From Temnopleurus reevesii (Eukaryota; Echinodermata; Echinoidea; Temnopleuroida; Temnopleuridae), in contig BQKZ01000625.1 of assembly GCA_036244855.1 (NCBI GenBank), positions 51,718 through 79,703 on the forward strand: a stretch of 27,986 nt of DNA. The letters run 5' to 3'. A program made the position numbers and the translations under genes. Below, one piece after another: positions 9,630 through 20,844 of the stretch; the stretch's first letter is position 1; every line of letters begins with the position of its first letter. The notes beneath the pieces are model-generated. The model was not told where the DNA came from and ran no database searches. It was given only the letters and a program-made list of their open reading frames with translations.

Positions 9630-10600
9630 TATTGCTATCATTGTTTAAACTGCTCCCCATCGAAATTTTTAATTCGAAGAATGAATTATGTTATTGAAAT
9701 GATTGCTCGAATATAAAACAATCGCGTTATTGTGCAGACCAACTCCAACGACAAAGGATCATTCAATTTGTGTTACAATCAATATTACCGAAATTGACGA
9801 TTTTTTAAATGATAATTTCGAGGACTGACTTGAAAATATTGCTCCCTACAACTTAGTGAACTAGTCCATATTTAGTGATACATTTGGGAAAAGAATTGGA
9901 AACATCGATATTGTCCGTCTTCATTGAAAATATTTAAACATTCTTTGTGATGTTTAAAATGGCATGATAAATTTGTCAGCCTCTTTCTTCAGAGATCAGA
10001 CAGCCATTTTCACATGTTTTCATAATGAGTTGCGCTTTTGAGAGCGGAAACCTTAAATTACACTGCGTGTCCCCGATTCATCACATTTCAAGATGTCGAT
10101 TATGAATCAGAGTTAACTGTCCTCTGAGATGAAGAAGGAAAATTGTTATTTAGGTGTCACTTTTTTCAGGATGAAACTTTTCAAAAAATATTTAAATGCC
10201 TCAATCATGGACCCGCTCCCCTTCCCGCCTTTTCATAATTTTGGGCAATATTTGGCAGAATTTTTAAAGCAAGGTTTGCATGTTAAAATATATATGTTTA
10301 TTCAATAATTTGTAACAAGCAAACATGCTTTTCAGTTGGCCAATAATTTGCACAGTTTCGACTAAGAATGTACTCAATGTTGTGTAGAATTCACAAAATT
10401 TACCCAACGTTGTGCGAAATTTTACCCAACTTGGCGCTAAATATTACCCATCTGACATGCACGTTCCCTATTTACACAATATAGAGAAAACCTTTGCTCA
10501 TCTGTTTTTTTAGTTTTCACGTATTCCAGACAATCAATCGATTAACAATTTGTAGGCCTAGTTTTCGTACGTTTAATGCATTCATGGATATATCAGCTCG
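9630..10600. other. no gene seen
   Basis: Unique AT-rich sequence. A degenerate tandem repeat of about 22-23 bases, with TACCCAAC starts at 10401 and near 10423, is the only structure found. Confidence 0.6.
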
Positions 10601-10654
10601 TCCATGATGCATTGAAGAAGAGAGGCGTGGCAAAATGGGTGTGGTCAAATGGGC

Positions 10655-10668
10655 GTTACTACAGTAAC
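10655..10668. promoter_or_regulatory. RFX-like palindrome
   Basis: GTTACTACAGTAAC is an imperfectly centred inverted repeat matching a relaxed X-box (GTNRCY-NN-RGYAAC). TGGGC and GCCCA flank it, extending the symmetry. It lies about 320 bases upstream of a candidate exon. Confidence 0.3.
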
Positions 10669-10984
10669 CCGCCCATCTTCCCATCATATCAGTGTCATAC
10701 AGTGTATGTGTCAGGCCTAAACAATCACATGCCTTTACTAAATCACCGATAATTGATTGTCCTTGTTAACATGTCCCAAGAAGGTCGTTTTGAGCTAACA
10801 TGATTAAATAATCTGTTGGACTTGTCAGAAAGATAACATGAATAATTAGCGAAGGAAACAATCATGATTTACCCCATCATGACAGGTGGTTTTTAGGTGT
10901 GTGATTACCCCAGCCACATTGCCTTTAGTAATGACCGTGCATCATTTTCGTTCATTAATGTGACGGTATTCGTTCCTTTTTCAG

Positions 10985-11036
10985 AGATAGATGCTTACTT
11001 GTGGGCGCTTTATGTGATTGTCCGGACATTTTAAAG
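10985..11036 (+). other. candidate small internal exon, 52 nt
   Basis: The acceptor CGTTCCTTTTTCAG ends at 10984 and the donor AAAG|GTAAGTAA begins at 11037; both are close to consensus and correctly spaced. The 52 bases are GC-richer than the flanks. An ATG inside opens only a seven-codon frame, so a 5'-untranslated exon is most likely. It lies on the same strand as the TRIM exon at 26831 and the candidate exons at 1 and 561, and could join them. RNA evidence would be required. Confidence 0.4.
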
Positions 11037-11158
11037 GTAAGTAAATATTATTAAACTTATTTAATGAGTTTGAGTAGGTTGTCAACCTTGTAATTATTTG
11101 CCATAGTTTTAGGGGTTCAAGATTGCAATTCTTTTTATAACAGGTGGGTCGATTTTAA

Positions 11159-11188
11159 TTTTTTTTTTTTTTTTTTTGGGGGGGGGGG
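11159..11188. repeat. T19-G11 homopolymer pair
   Basis: A run of 19 T is followed directly by 11 G. Confidence 0.95.
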
Positions 11189-12990
11189 TAGGGGAGAGGG
11201 ATTTACTAGTACCGATGAAATATACTTTACTTTCATTTTAGGTTTTTTTTTTCAAGGACTGATGGCTTTTTCAACTAGACAATTCTGAAGAAATATAAAA
11301 TCTCAGTCACACATTGATGTAAATATACCCATCAAAATGAAATCTATCATACACTTCACGTGCACCGGCGCACGAATTCACAGGGAACAGGGAATACAAC
11401 AACAACAACAACAAAAAAAAAACCCAGGTCAATCCGATCTCTCCAACTACAATTTTTTATGTTTTAAAGTAGATCTTCCTTTTTTTTTGGGGTGGGGGCA
11501 GTGAAATTTATTTCCGGGCAAGTGATTTCAAGCCATTTCAAAATTTGCTTGCCCGATTAGACAACTGCTTTTTTGTAAATATCGCTGAAATGGGTTAACA
11601 GCCGATTTGTGTATACTTTTATCTATATATGTTTTGGAGATTATGTTCTGAATTTAGGGAAATAAGAACAAACAAACAAACAAACAAACAGTACCCTACA
11701 TGTAGTGCATCTATGAAAGTTTATCTGGGGTGTAACGGGATAGAAATCTGTGAAATTAACAGGTGGGAAGTGAGACATTTCGCTGCTTCCTCCTCAACGC
11801 TGTTGATTCATCGCTCATCGGAGGGGCAAGCTAATTAATGTCGGAAACTCAGGGAAATCTCCCCAAGGGTTTTGGATCCCACTCCTTTATATATACGCTG
11901 CCATGCGCTTACGCGGTAAATATTATGATATAACTGAAAACTTATCCTGGAAACTTATTACTGGTAATGATATGCCTTCTCTTTGGAGAATCAATCAATT
12001 TACTTAAATCTCTGAGCATATGAAGGATAACAAATCTGCTCGAGCTCGCTAAAAAAGACAAGAAAAACGACAGAAGTGAAAACACGCACAAAAGTGTATG
12101 GAAGCCATGTTCAGCGCAAGAATTTTTTAGTCAAAAGGCCAGTTAACTAATTTATTCAAATTTATACTTGTTGAACTACCAAATAATGCAGTTTAGTGGT
12201 ATTCCTTGAACCAGTTTGTAACACTTGACGCATAATACTTGGAATCCAGTTTGCATACATTGCCTGTTGCTATGTCGGGGATAAGCTTTCGGGTAGTCAA
12301 GAAGAATAACCTTTGCGTTAAGAACACGCTCGAAATTTCCATCTGTATGCACTTGAATTATCCATATACATGTAATATTAAATGAACATTTCTTTTTGTG
12401 CCGAGAAAGGGCTCTACTTTAGAAAAAAAAAGTTAACAGCACGATTTATTCACAACGTTTATGCAAGTATTATATCATTTTTTATGTGCTTTATAAAGGT
12501 GCTAGCCAGTAGAGTGTGACCAAAAATCTCCTAAGAGGGTACAAACAAGGAGAAGTCAAAACTTTCCTTGGTACAAAGTAGGGTAGCCCTACCCTCTACT
12601 CATGTTACAAGTTACGCCCTTCTATTCATTACTTGTAAATATACACGGAGGGACTATTATATATCTCTTCCCGATTGATTTTTGAATTATGAAGCACAAC
12701 ATACACGCATGACAGATCAATTAAATGAAATTGCAATTCAATTTTGAATGAACAGAAAATGAAAGTGTAGACCAGGGCTGATGTAGACGATATGACTTAT
12801 AAAATGTTTTGTACAGAATACCCATAGGACAATCCAGTAATTGCCTTGCTTCTTCGAATTTGATCCCTCCTGCATATTTCTATTTTAGGATGCAATTATG
12901 TTATCAGCTTGCTCCTCGATGAAATACGTTTACGAACTATTCAAAATACGAAAAACTAAGTACAGCTGCATTAAACTTATTTGTTAGAAT
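11189..12990. other. no gene seen; simple repeats
   Basis: (CAA)n at about 11396-11413 and (AAAC)n at about 11668-11691. An 8-bp inverted repeat (CGGGCAAG / CTTGCCCG) lies near 11514-11554. A small hairpin around AGGGTAGCCCTACCCT lies near 12580. Otherwise featureless. Confidence 0.6.
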
Positions 12991-13207
12991 GTAACATTGG
13001 CACTATCATATATTGATATAAAAATCCAACAACAACAACAACAAACAAACAAGCAAACAAAAAGAAAACCAAAAATTTGTGCCAGCCAGCTATATACGAT
13101 TCCGTTATGTACATGTAAGGATATCGCCCATATAATACGAGTGTTTACATGGATGAATATATATTTCTGTCACCCCCTCTCTCTGTCTGTCCCTGTCTCT
13201 GTCTATA

Positions 13208-13394
13208 GGGGGTGTTGTTCAAACGTTGCAATTGATCGCAAGTTGCAGTTGATCGGAACGCGCCAATCAAAATTATTGTTTCGTGTGCGTCTTGTTAAAT
13301 GCGCACACCGTGCGCGAAAGAAAATGCGCGTTACAATTTGGAAAGTTGCAGTTGATTTGCAGTTGATTTGCAGTTGATTTTGAACAACACCCCC
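13208..13394. mobile_element. 187-bp inverted-repeat element inserted in a CT microsatellite
   Basis: The ends read GGGGGTGTTGTTCAAA and, on the reverse strand, GGGGGTGTTGTTCAAAA: a perfect 16-bp terminal inverted repeat. Subterminal GCAGTTGATY units repeat inward on both sides. CTGT/CTCT simple repeat flanks both ends (13173-13205 and 13398-13443), so it sits inside a microsatellite and a target duplication cannot be read. No protein is encoded. Confidence 0.75.
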
Positions 13395-15400
13395 GAGGTC
13401 TGCCTTTCTGTCTGTCTCCCTCTCGCACTCTCTGCATCTCTCTGTGATGACGTAGCGTCACAGTGAAATATATTCTATCTGTTACGAAAATTACAAATTA
13501 TATTAACAACAATAAATATGTAAGCAATTTATTTCACAAAATCGAAAATTTGAAATATTTATTTAAAGATACCACGTCAATGCTCTCATGACTGTTGACT
13601 TGCAATAATTCCACGTATTCCGAGTTCAAGAGCAGGAGTATTTTGTCTACTTCATGTTTACATTCCCATTTTTGTGTTATTCAAATACACGCAACGCATG
13701 GACATCCATCGTACGTATTCCTTTCCAACATTGATAGTCACCAGGTCACCGTGCCTGATGTTCAACAACAGCGACTGCCAAGACGAACTTGATCCTTACA
13801 AAAAAGGAAATGGTTCTTCTTGTCTCAGTTATGTTTAATTGCTAACGTCCTTTTTCAGTATATGATTTAATCAACATTCATTAGATTTTGAGCAACAAAA
13901 TTTATAGAAGCTGGCGAATTGTATTAATAATAAAGGTTTTATCATGCAATCCGCACGCTTCTGCAAACGCAAATTACTTAATAAACAGTGATATAATAAA
14001 TGATCTTTTCATGCTACATGCATGATCTGTATTTATGTCAACTTGAAACTTGAAAAGGAGAGTATGGAATGATAAAACAACTAGAAACCACCTGCTATCT
14101 TTAAAATGTCAACAAATGAGACTCATGAAATTTAGGTCAACAATAGTAGATCTTAACTCCACACATATTTTCCAGAATCTATAGTGATTCAGTTATTTTT
14201 TGCATGGTAATCACACATTATTTATAGTATACATTAATTGAATGATGAATGTCCATGTGTTGCAAGTCTTTGGTGTGCTCAAACATGACCCGAAACAAAC
14301 ATGGAGTCATTCGATCGTCTTGGCGGAATGAAGGATTATGATTAAACAAGGACTTTGAATCTTCAAGTGGAATGAATGAATATTATGCATCATTCAAAAG
14401 TAATGTGCGTTACGCATTTTTGTGTTTGTTTTACGTGGAACTCAGATTTGCAAGTACAGCGCATTATTTTTTATGAACGCCCACCATCAAACACATTAAT
14501 GTGCAAACAGTGTGAGAGTATGTTTTAATCCGCCTTCGTTTTTGTTGTTCTACACCCACCGGATCTAGAGTTTGCCCATAGGAAAGAAGGGGGGTATCAT
14601 CTATGACTTGATAAACAATTAGAAAAATAGAAATGATACAAAAAGGTAAAGCAACCGCGCCCTATACGCTATTCCTCTCTCCAACTATCCGCCTTCTTGA
14701 TATACATACATAAATTATTGTAATTATCAGGATAAAATTATCCTCAATATTTGAAATCTCTAATGTTTTCATAGACTGGTCATGGTAAACCAGTATTTGA
14801 TAAGGAAAGTCACGTTTTTGAAGGCGCATTTATTCATTTTTTCTACATCCGAGGCATCCATTTTATATGGCACCTACTCATATATACTTGACTTACGTGA
14901 TGCATTTCGACGAATCGTCTAAGTGTCAATTTTGTTATGAATCACAATGAGATAAGTTTAAAAAAGAAATAATTGTCAAGAAAGTTTTGTATCGTCAGTG
15001 ATACATGGCCTATATGATATGTCATGAATCTTTGGATTTTTTTTTTAAATTGACGGACAGATTATCTGATCATCATTTATATGCTTTTCTTGCTTTATCT
15101 TTGACTTAATCATTCATCTTTTCTTACGCATGACCAAGTTGCAATTAACTTCATTGGCACAACCAATATATGAAAAATAAATTTCACCAATTATATATTA
15201 GAAATATAATATTTAAGCATATGACATTATCGCTTGTCGTAGTGATAATGGTATTTTGCTAGTACCAGATTAATAGTATTCACACAAGTGATCGATACCC
15301 CAGCATCAAGTCATCTCATCTTTTCGTTTCGATCGTTTTAATATCAAAATGGTAAATCATTAATGAATCTAAAATCGAGACACCATCCTTCAGTCACGCT
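13395..15400. other. no gene seen
   Basis: AT-rich unique sequence after the CT repeat. Frames stay below 70 codons and no splice-site pairs stand out. Confidence 0.6.
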
Positions 15401-15410
15401 CATCCCACTC

Positions 15411-15424
15411 GTTACCATGGTAAC
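15411..15424. promoter_or_regulatory. perfect palindromic RFX X-box
   Basis: GTTACCATGGTAAC matches GTNRCC-NN-RGYAAC exactly, and with the flanking C and G is a 16-bp perfect palindrome. The following 400 bases are GC-richer, with a palindrome GCTTTGCAAAGC at 15688-15699 and a reverse CCAAT box (ATTGG, 15701-15705). This could be a promoter or enhancer. No first exon is certain. Confidence 0.5.
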
Positions 15425-16603
15425 GCACTTGAATGCCTCTCCATCGTTTCGCTACAGGTAGACGTGTTTTAGTCGTCTGCTCCTCTATTGACAGTCAATA
15501 ATTTCAGACGTGCATTTTCCCGCCCAAAACCCCCTCTCAATGTCATTCCACATTCTCAATACATACACGAATGTATATTTCAACTGGCGCGCGAGTACAT
15601 GTATGTATTGTAATATCTTGATAATAATTATATTAGTGTTTGTACGTACTTTGCTCGGAGCAGTTTAAAGTGGTATCGCGCCGAGATGCTTTGCAAAGCT
15701 ATTGGTCCTTTGTCGTTCTCACTCGTCTGCAGCCGACACTTCTTGTTTGACGCCAATTTCTACCACTCGAGCGCTGTACTACATTCGATTCTGCTTCATG
15801 GTTAAAAAGCAGCATTTGGATTTATATTTACCATGGATTTTTTTCACCAGAAATCGCTGGTAGCTCATATGTTCTTGTGACATTTTTAGACATTCATCTA
15901 CCAGTATGAACCGCGCCCTGTTGGAATTTTCGATGCAATCTGGAATATTATGGTTTTCCTCGGATCGATTAATACGTGGTCGGATAACCTTGAAACGCGA
16001 CCGTGCATCTGAAATTATATTTTCTTCTTTGATTGACATTGTTTCGAGCAGCTTTGGGGGGAAATGAAAGCATTTCATTAGCATATTGTTGAAGAATGAA
16101 ATATTATTCGGAAATGTGAATGGTGTTACGTTCTCGGCATGAGAAGACTGTCGACTCTAATGGAGATGCTTAGTGATTTGATTAATATAAAATAGTTTAT
16201 CATCTCGTTGATCCTGCCTATTCAATACTGAATATTCTGCAGATTTATATCCGACATTACCTGACCAATGTGCTATATTCTATAAATATTCACACCACAA
16301 TTTACAAGAGAGTGATATTGCGTGTTTCATTTTGTAAAACAGAATCCCCATGTAATAAAACAACACTTTCTATAGAGGAATGAACGCTACGAAATAATAC
16401 AAACGGAATATGAATCAACGCAATAAATAGTTTTGAATCTGACGTATACACCAAGGAAGAGATACAGGCATACCATTCGTGCTCAGTGGAGATAAAGACA
16501 AATTAAATATCGTAGAAAATTTTGGATGAGGATAGTCAATTACACAAAGAACAACTGATATACCATAATATCAAAAGTTAAATTGATAAAGTATTATATA
16601 CAG

Positions 16604-16821
16604 GCGAACGAAAATCATAACTTTCTCTGAATCGATGAAAACTCGAATATTCAAAATGGAGGATATTGATGAAGATATTGAGTTTCCAGCACACAACACG
16701 GAATGCATAGGACCTATCATGGAGTATCCAGAAGAAGAAGTGGATAGAATTGGGGCCATTTCATCATATTTTTCGATTGATCAGCCATCTTTTCTCGTCT
16801 CCAAGATGTGGGATCAGAATG
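16604..16821 (+). CDS. possible coding exon of unknown function
   Basis: A frame opens with ATG at 16635 and runs 62 codons to a possible donor ATG|GTAGGT at 16822. An acceptor-like TATATACAG ends at 16603. The product is acidic and not low-complexity (MEDIDEDIEFPAHN near residue 8, then a PEEEVDRIGAISS stretch), which is unlike the AT-driven frames around it. I do not recognise a family. It has no clear partner exon, and the acceptor's pyrimidine tract is poor. It could be a chance frame, a pseudogene piece or a lineage-specific exon. Confidence 0.25.
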
Positions 16822-16829
16822 GTAGGTGA

Positions 16830-17519
16830 TTGAAGAATTAAGAAATTGTGGATATCTTTCTTTTTTAAATGTGAACAATATCATTGCTCTTTGATGCTCA
16901 TTGGCTCCTAGGGATATTATACGCAAACATGCATATTTTTTCGTCAGTTTTAGAAAAAACCGCTTTAGAATCGCTATTTCCTTTCCATGATTTATCGATG
17001 AAATTCCTCATTACACAATGACAATCGTTATTTGTAATTTGAATTTATCGTTAATTAATCTCTATCAATAGATGAAGCTCTTCTTTATTAATTTTTTACC
17101 TATACTTTCACTTTTATTTGATCATTCACATCGTAATCATAATGATAGATCTCGTCGACATTACAAATATTTCCAAGCTTTCAAATTTTGTATATTCAAC
17201 AAAAAAGTGACCAAATAGGAAAGCAAAGATAAAGAAATATAATGATTGTAAAATAGATATCAATGAGAATAAATATCTTTAGACATATTTCTGAAAGCAA
17301 CCTTTTTGTAATTATCGATAAATACACCTTAGATAAATTATTTAAAATTTTGTTTGACAACAATAGAGTGATGGAAATTGAAAAGGTTCTATCACTTTTT
17401 TTCTCTCAAAATTTAAATTTAGGACGGCAACGTTATTTTGGTATGATTTCGAGCACGCTAAATTACATATATACCCACTTGCCTTTTTTCTTTAATTTCC
17501 ATAAAATGACCGGTTTGCA
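16830..17519. other. no gene seen
   Basis: Strongly AT-rich sequence; the 97-codon frame at 17263 is of AT-driven composition. Confidence 0.55.
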
Positions 17520-17797
17520 GATAATAATAATAATAATAATAATATATAGCATTTAAACACGCCATCTCTCTAGTTACCTATTCAGAGGCGCGAGACAAAT
17601 TATCTAATATTATTACCCGGCCATAGCATAGCTGCCAAGTAGGCGCTTCTGCATTTAGAAGAATAAATTCCTGCCGGTACCCATTCACCTCACCTGGGTT
17701 GAGTGCAGCACACTATGGGTGAATTTCTTGCTGAAGGAAATTAACGCCCTTGGAGAGATTCGAACCACCGACCCTCTAGTTAAGAGGCGAGAGATGT
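17520..17797 (-). mobile_element. tRNA-derived SINE, best copy
   Basis: Read on the minus strand, the element starts near 17797 with an anticodon-arm-like CCTCTTAACTAGAGG and a canonical B box GGTTCGAATCT (17757-17767). It continues through the body and ends in an (ATT)n tail (17520-17546). Anticodon-loop and B-box spacing are as in a tRNA; the A-box half is degraded or truncated. It is about 97% identical over 240 bases to the copy at 19133-19396, with different upstream flanks. Confidence 0.75.
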
Positions 17798-17822
17798 AAT
17801 CTCTTTCGCATTTCAAGTATTC

Positions 17823-17848
17823 AAATATATATATATATATATATATAT
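17823..17848. repeat. (TA)n microsatellite
   Basis: About 13 TA units just outside the SINE head. Confidence 0.9.
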
Positions 17849-18050
17849 GGAAACGTTAACAATTGCGGCTTATTTTATACATAAATACAATATCAGTAGA
17901 AATAGACTAGTGCATATGAAAGTGCTAATGGTAAATAGAAATGAGATTAAATGCTTGAACACATTTCCTACAGTAATCTGATATTGATACCCTTTTATAT
18001 AAGCCGATAAAACCATCTGAAATACTTAAAAATCCACCTTACACAAGTTT

Positions 18051-18063
18051 GTTGCTTGGCAAC
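18051..18063. promoter_or_regulatory. RFX-like site with one-base spacer
   Basis: GTTGCTTGGCAAC fits a relaxed X-box, GTTGCT-T-GGCAAC. No adjacent gene start is visible. Confidence 0.3.
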
Positions 18064-18266
18064 AGTGGAGCAGATCGTGACGAATATGGATATTGATAAA
18101 GTGCTATCACCTTTTCACGTTTAGGATTTACATTTTCATTGTGACAGCTGTCTTGCTGCCCTGGACACGTTACCATTTTAATTAAGTTAAATTCAAATGT
18201 TTGGTGCGATATATCCTTATAACTTGGATTGCAATATTAGGAATACATACCTAATTGGATTCGATG

Positions 18267-19100
18267 TTGTCGAACAATGGCGCTTGTGAAATTGCAATTT
18301 GCAATAATCTCTAGAAGAAAAGGGGTTTTCAATCATCATGACAAGTTGGATTTTATCACATGTTATGTTATGTGATGAAATTAATATGCATGATCATTGT
18401 GAGTGCTCCAGGGATGATTTAAAAGAATACTTTATATGTGTATACTGAATACAAATCCTGTTGGGGTCTGTTTCAGGAAACTGTTCGTAGATGTACGCAC
18501 GAATCAACGAAAGACTGTTGACTCTTTCTCAGGTACAACACACTGACTCCTCGTCTTGTTATTTTTTTAATTAGGTCGTTTTGAGAAACAGAGGATCACC
18601 AGTCGTTCGTAGAGTCGTGCGTACGACTACTGTGTGAACAGCTTTATGAAACACAACCCATTCTTCTTATAATCCTCCCCCACGATGCGTGTAAATTAGC
18701 GAGGGACCGGAGGGGGGGGGGGGGGGTAGGGGATTCACCTTAAAAGTTTTCCACAGGAATCGTCAGGATCGTGAATCCAAGGAGATTCTTTTCAGTGCAT
18801 GAAAAATTTCTTAAACCTTCCACGGAGAGCTTTCCTATTCCTTCCCATTCCCAGTTCTTTCCATTTGCCACCCAACATTTTTCTTTTCCCCAATGTTTTG
18901 ATTTATAATCGATATCTGATATGAATTGGAAATTCAATTTTACAGAGCAACAAAAATGGTATTACTTCTCTTGTAAATAATGATTCATATAAAACTTAAA
19001 ATTGCTAATACGCTCAAATCATTTCCATTCTATTTTCATCAATTCATTGATGCAGAATAGGGGAGAAAATGAATAGAGGAGCAACTTGAATTTTCGAATA
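18267..19100. repeat. duplicated block, copy A
   Basis: This matches 19421 to about 20345 in order: the TTGTCGAACAATGGCGCTTG start, an inverted-repeat element, the poly-G run (18712-18726) with GGGGATTCACC, and an ending near GAATAGGGGAGAAAAT. Identity is uneven, with small indels. Confidence 0.8.
18463..18659. mobile_element. inverted-repeat element in copy A
   Basis: GGGTCTGTTTCA...CTGTTCGTAGA at the left pairs imperfectly over about 65 bases with the right end (TGTGAACAGCTTTATGAAAC...CCC). Several TCGTTCGTAGA-type motifs lie in both arms. The B counterpart at 19613-19819 has the same architecture with its own changes. Confidence 0.6.
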
Positions 19101-19132
19101 ACGTCTTTAATAATCAAAATGCATCCATTATA

Positions 19133-19396
19133 TAATAATATAATAATATATAACATTTGAACACGCCATCTTTCTAGTCACCTATTCAGAGGCGCGAGAC
19201 AAATTATCTAATATTATTACCCGGCCATAGCATAGCTGCCAAGTAGGCGCTTCTGCATTTAGAATAATAAATTCCTGCCGGTACCCATTCATCTCACCTG
19301 GGCTGAGTGCAGCACACTATGGGTAAATTTCTTGCTGAAGGAAATTAACGCCCTGGGAGAGATTCGAACCACCGACCCTCTAGTTAAGAGGCGAGT
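19133..19396 (-). mobile_element. tRNA-derived SINE, second copy
   Basis: Same structure as 17520-17797: ATT-type tail (19133-19148), body, and B box in GAGATTCGAACCACC (minus-strand GGTTCGAATCT). It ends at AAGAGGCGAG, just before an N at 19420. Confidence 0.75.
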
Positions 19397-19420
19397 TGCA
19401 TGAAGACTTTCTTGTACCAN

Positions 19421-20345
19421 TTGTCGAACAATGGCGCTTGTGAAATTGCAATTTGCAATAATCTCTAGAAGATAAAGGTTTTCAATCACCATGCTACGTT
19501 GTATCTTATTACACTTTATATTATGAAATATTCAGGATTATTGTGAGTGCTCCAGGGATAGATAATTGTACTTTATACATTTATACATTTAATAGAAAAA
19601 ATAAACTTCCAGGGATCGGTCTCACAGAGGTGTTCGTAGATGCACGCATCACTCTACGAACGACTGGTGACCCTTTCTCAGGTACACACACTTACTACTC
19701 GTCTAGATCGTTTTGAAATTTTTAAACAAAGACTTAGACTATCATTGAGTGCAAGAAATGATCACCAGACATTCGTAGAGCCGTGTGTACCGTACGAACA
19801 GCTTTATGAAACACAACCTAGGTTGATTTTTTTTCCACACTTTCCATGTTACCTTGGAAACGACACAATTCTTCTCATAATTCTCCCCACGATGTGTGTA
19901 AATAAGCGAGGGGCCGGGGGGGGGGGGGTATAGGGGATTCACCCTAAAATATTTCCCCAGGAATCGTCAGGATTGTGTATTTCGTCCAGTAATATGAAAA
20001 TTCTACAAGGAGATTTTTTTTTCAAAGCATGAAAAATGTGTTGGCTTTTCATGGACCGCCATTCTATCACTTGCCATACCTTCCAGTGTCTTCTTTTTGT
20101 CACCTAAGACATATTAATGTATGACGTCTCTCCATTTCTCTGCCATTAATGTTTTAATTTGTAATTGATATCGGATACGACTGGGAAGAGAGCATCAAGA
20201 GGTTAATATTCTACCTCTTTGAATAATGATACATTCAAAACCTAGGATCATGACGCTCAAATTATTTCCAATCTATTCTTCATGAATCCATTGTCTGCAG
20301 AATTAGGAGAAAATAAATGAATATGCAAACAAATTGCATTTTCTA
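19421..20345. repeat. duplicated block, copy B, starts at an N
   Basis: The homology to copy A begins on the first base after the N (19421 = 18267). It includes the second inverted-repeat element (19613-19819) and a poly-G run (19916-19928). Copy B carries about 46 extra bases near 19715-19760. Confidence 0.8.
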
Positions 20346-20713
20346 AAAAAAAAAAACAAAGAAAAAATGTTTACATATGCAGAGTATATAGACTTGTAAC
20401 ACCTGAAGGGATTAATTACTTGAAGATGCAAAGTGAGCTTGTATACACCAATTATTACATTTATAGAAACTACCTTGTGTAGTCGCCATAATTTGATTAA
20501 AATTACCCATAACTCAAGAGAAAAGGAAATCAAAACCAAGAAATCCACCTATTTTCTTCATGAATCAACATTTCATCGTTACCATTCCAAAATTTTAATT
20601 CCTCACCAGCGCGGCAGCTGCATCTCACTATGTACTCGTCCCCATTCCCTGGTCTCCACTCACATCCTGTTAGTTTTACACGCAGTGTTTGAACTTGAAA
20701 AGCAAATACAGCT

Positions 20714-20844
20714 GGGCCCCCCGTAATATAAATACTTCCAATCAAGCGTATGATCGATATTAATCGCAAGTCTATGGGAGTTTATGTACAAAGGTTTGCG
20801 ATTGATCGCAAAATTGAATGTATATAATTTATGTTACGGAACCC
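20714..20844. mobile_element. 131-bp inverted-repeat element, relative of 7175-7302
   Basis: The left end GGGCCCCCCGTAATATAAAT and right end ATTTATGTTACGGAACCC are imperfect inverted repeats. The core ATTAATCGCAAGTCTATGG matches the nested element at 7175. Confidence 0.65.

Noticed and set aside
12997..13377. 126-codon frame
   Set aside because: It is a CAA repeat joined to a CT microsatellite and an inverted-repeat element, with no coding character.
15779..16084. 101-codon minus-strand frame
   Set aside because: Composition is plausible, but I found no family, splice sites or promoter in the right orientation; kept only as a possibility.
20530..20769. Minus-strand frame with Cys and Trp residues (GCEWRPGNGDEY region)
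   Set aside because: It looks partly protein-like, but the acceptor is weak, the frame runs into the inverted-repeat element at 20714, and no partner exon was seen.
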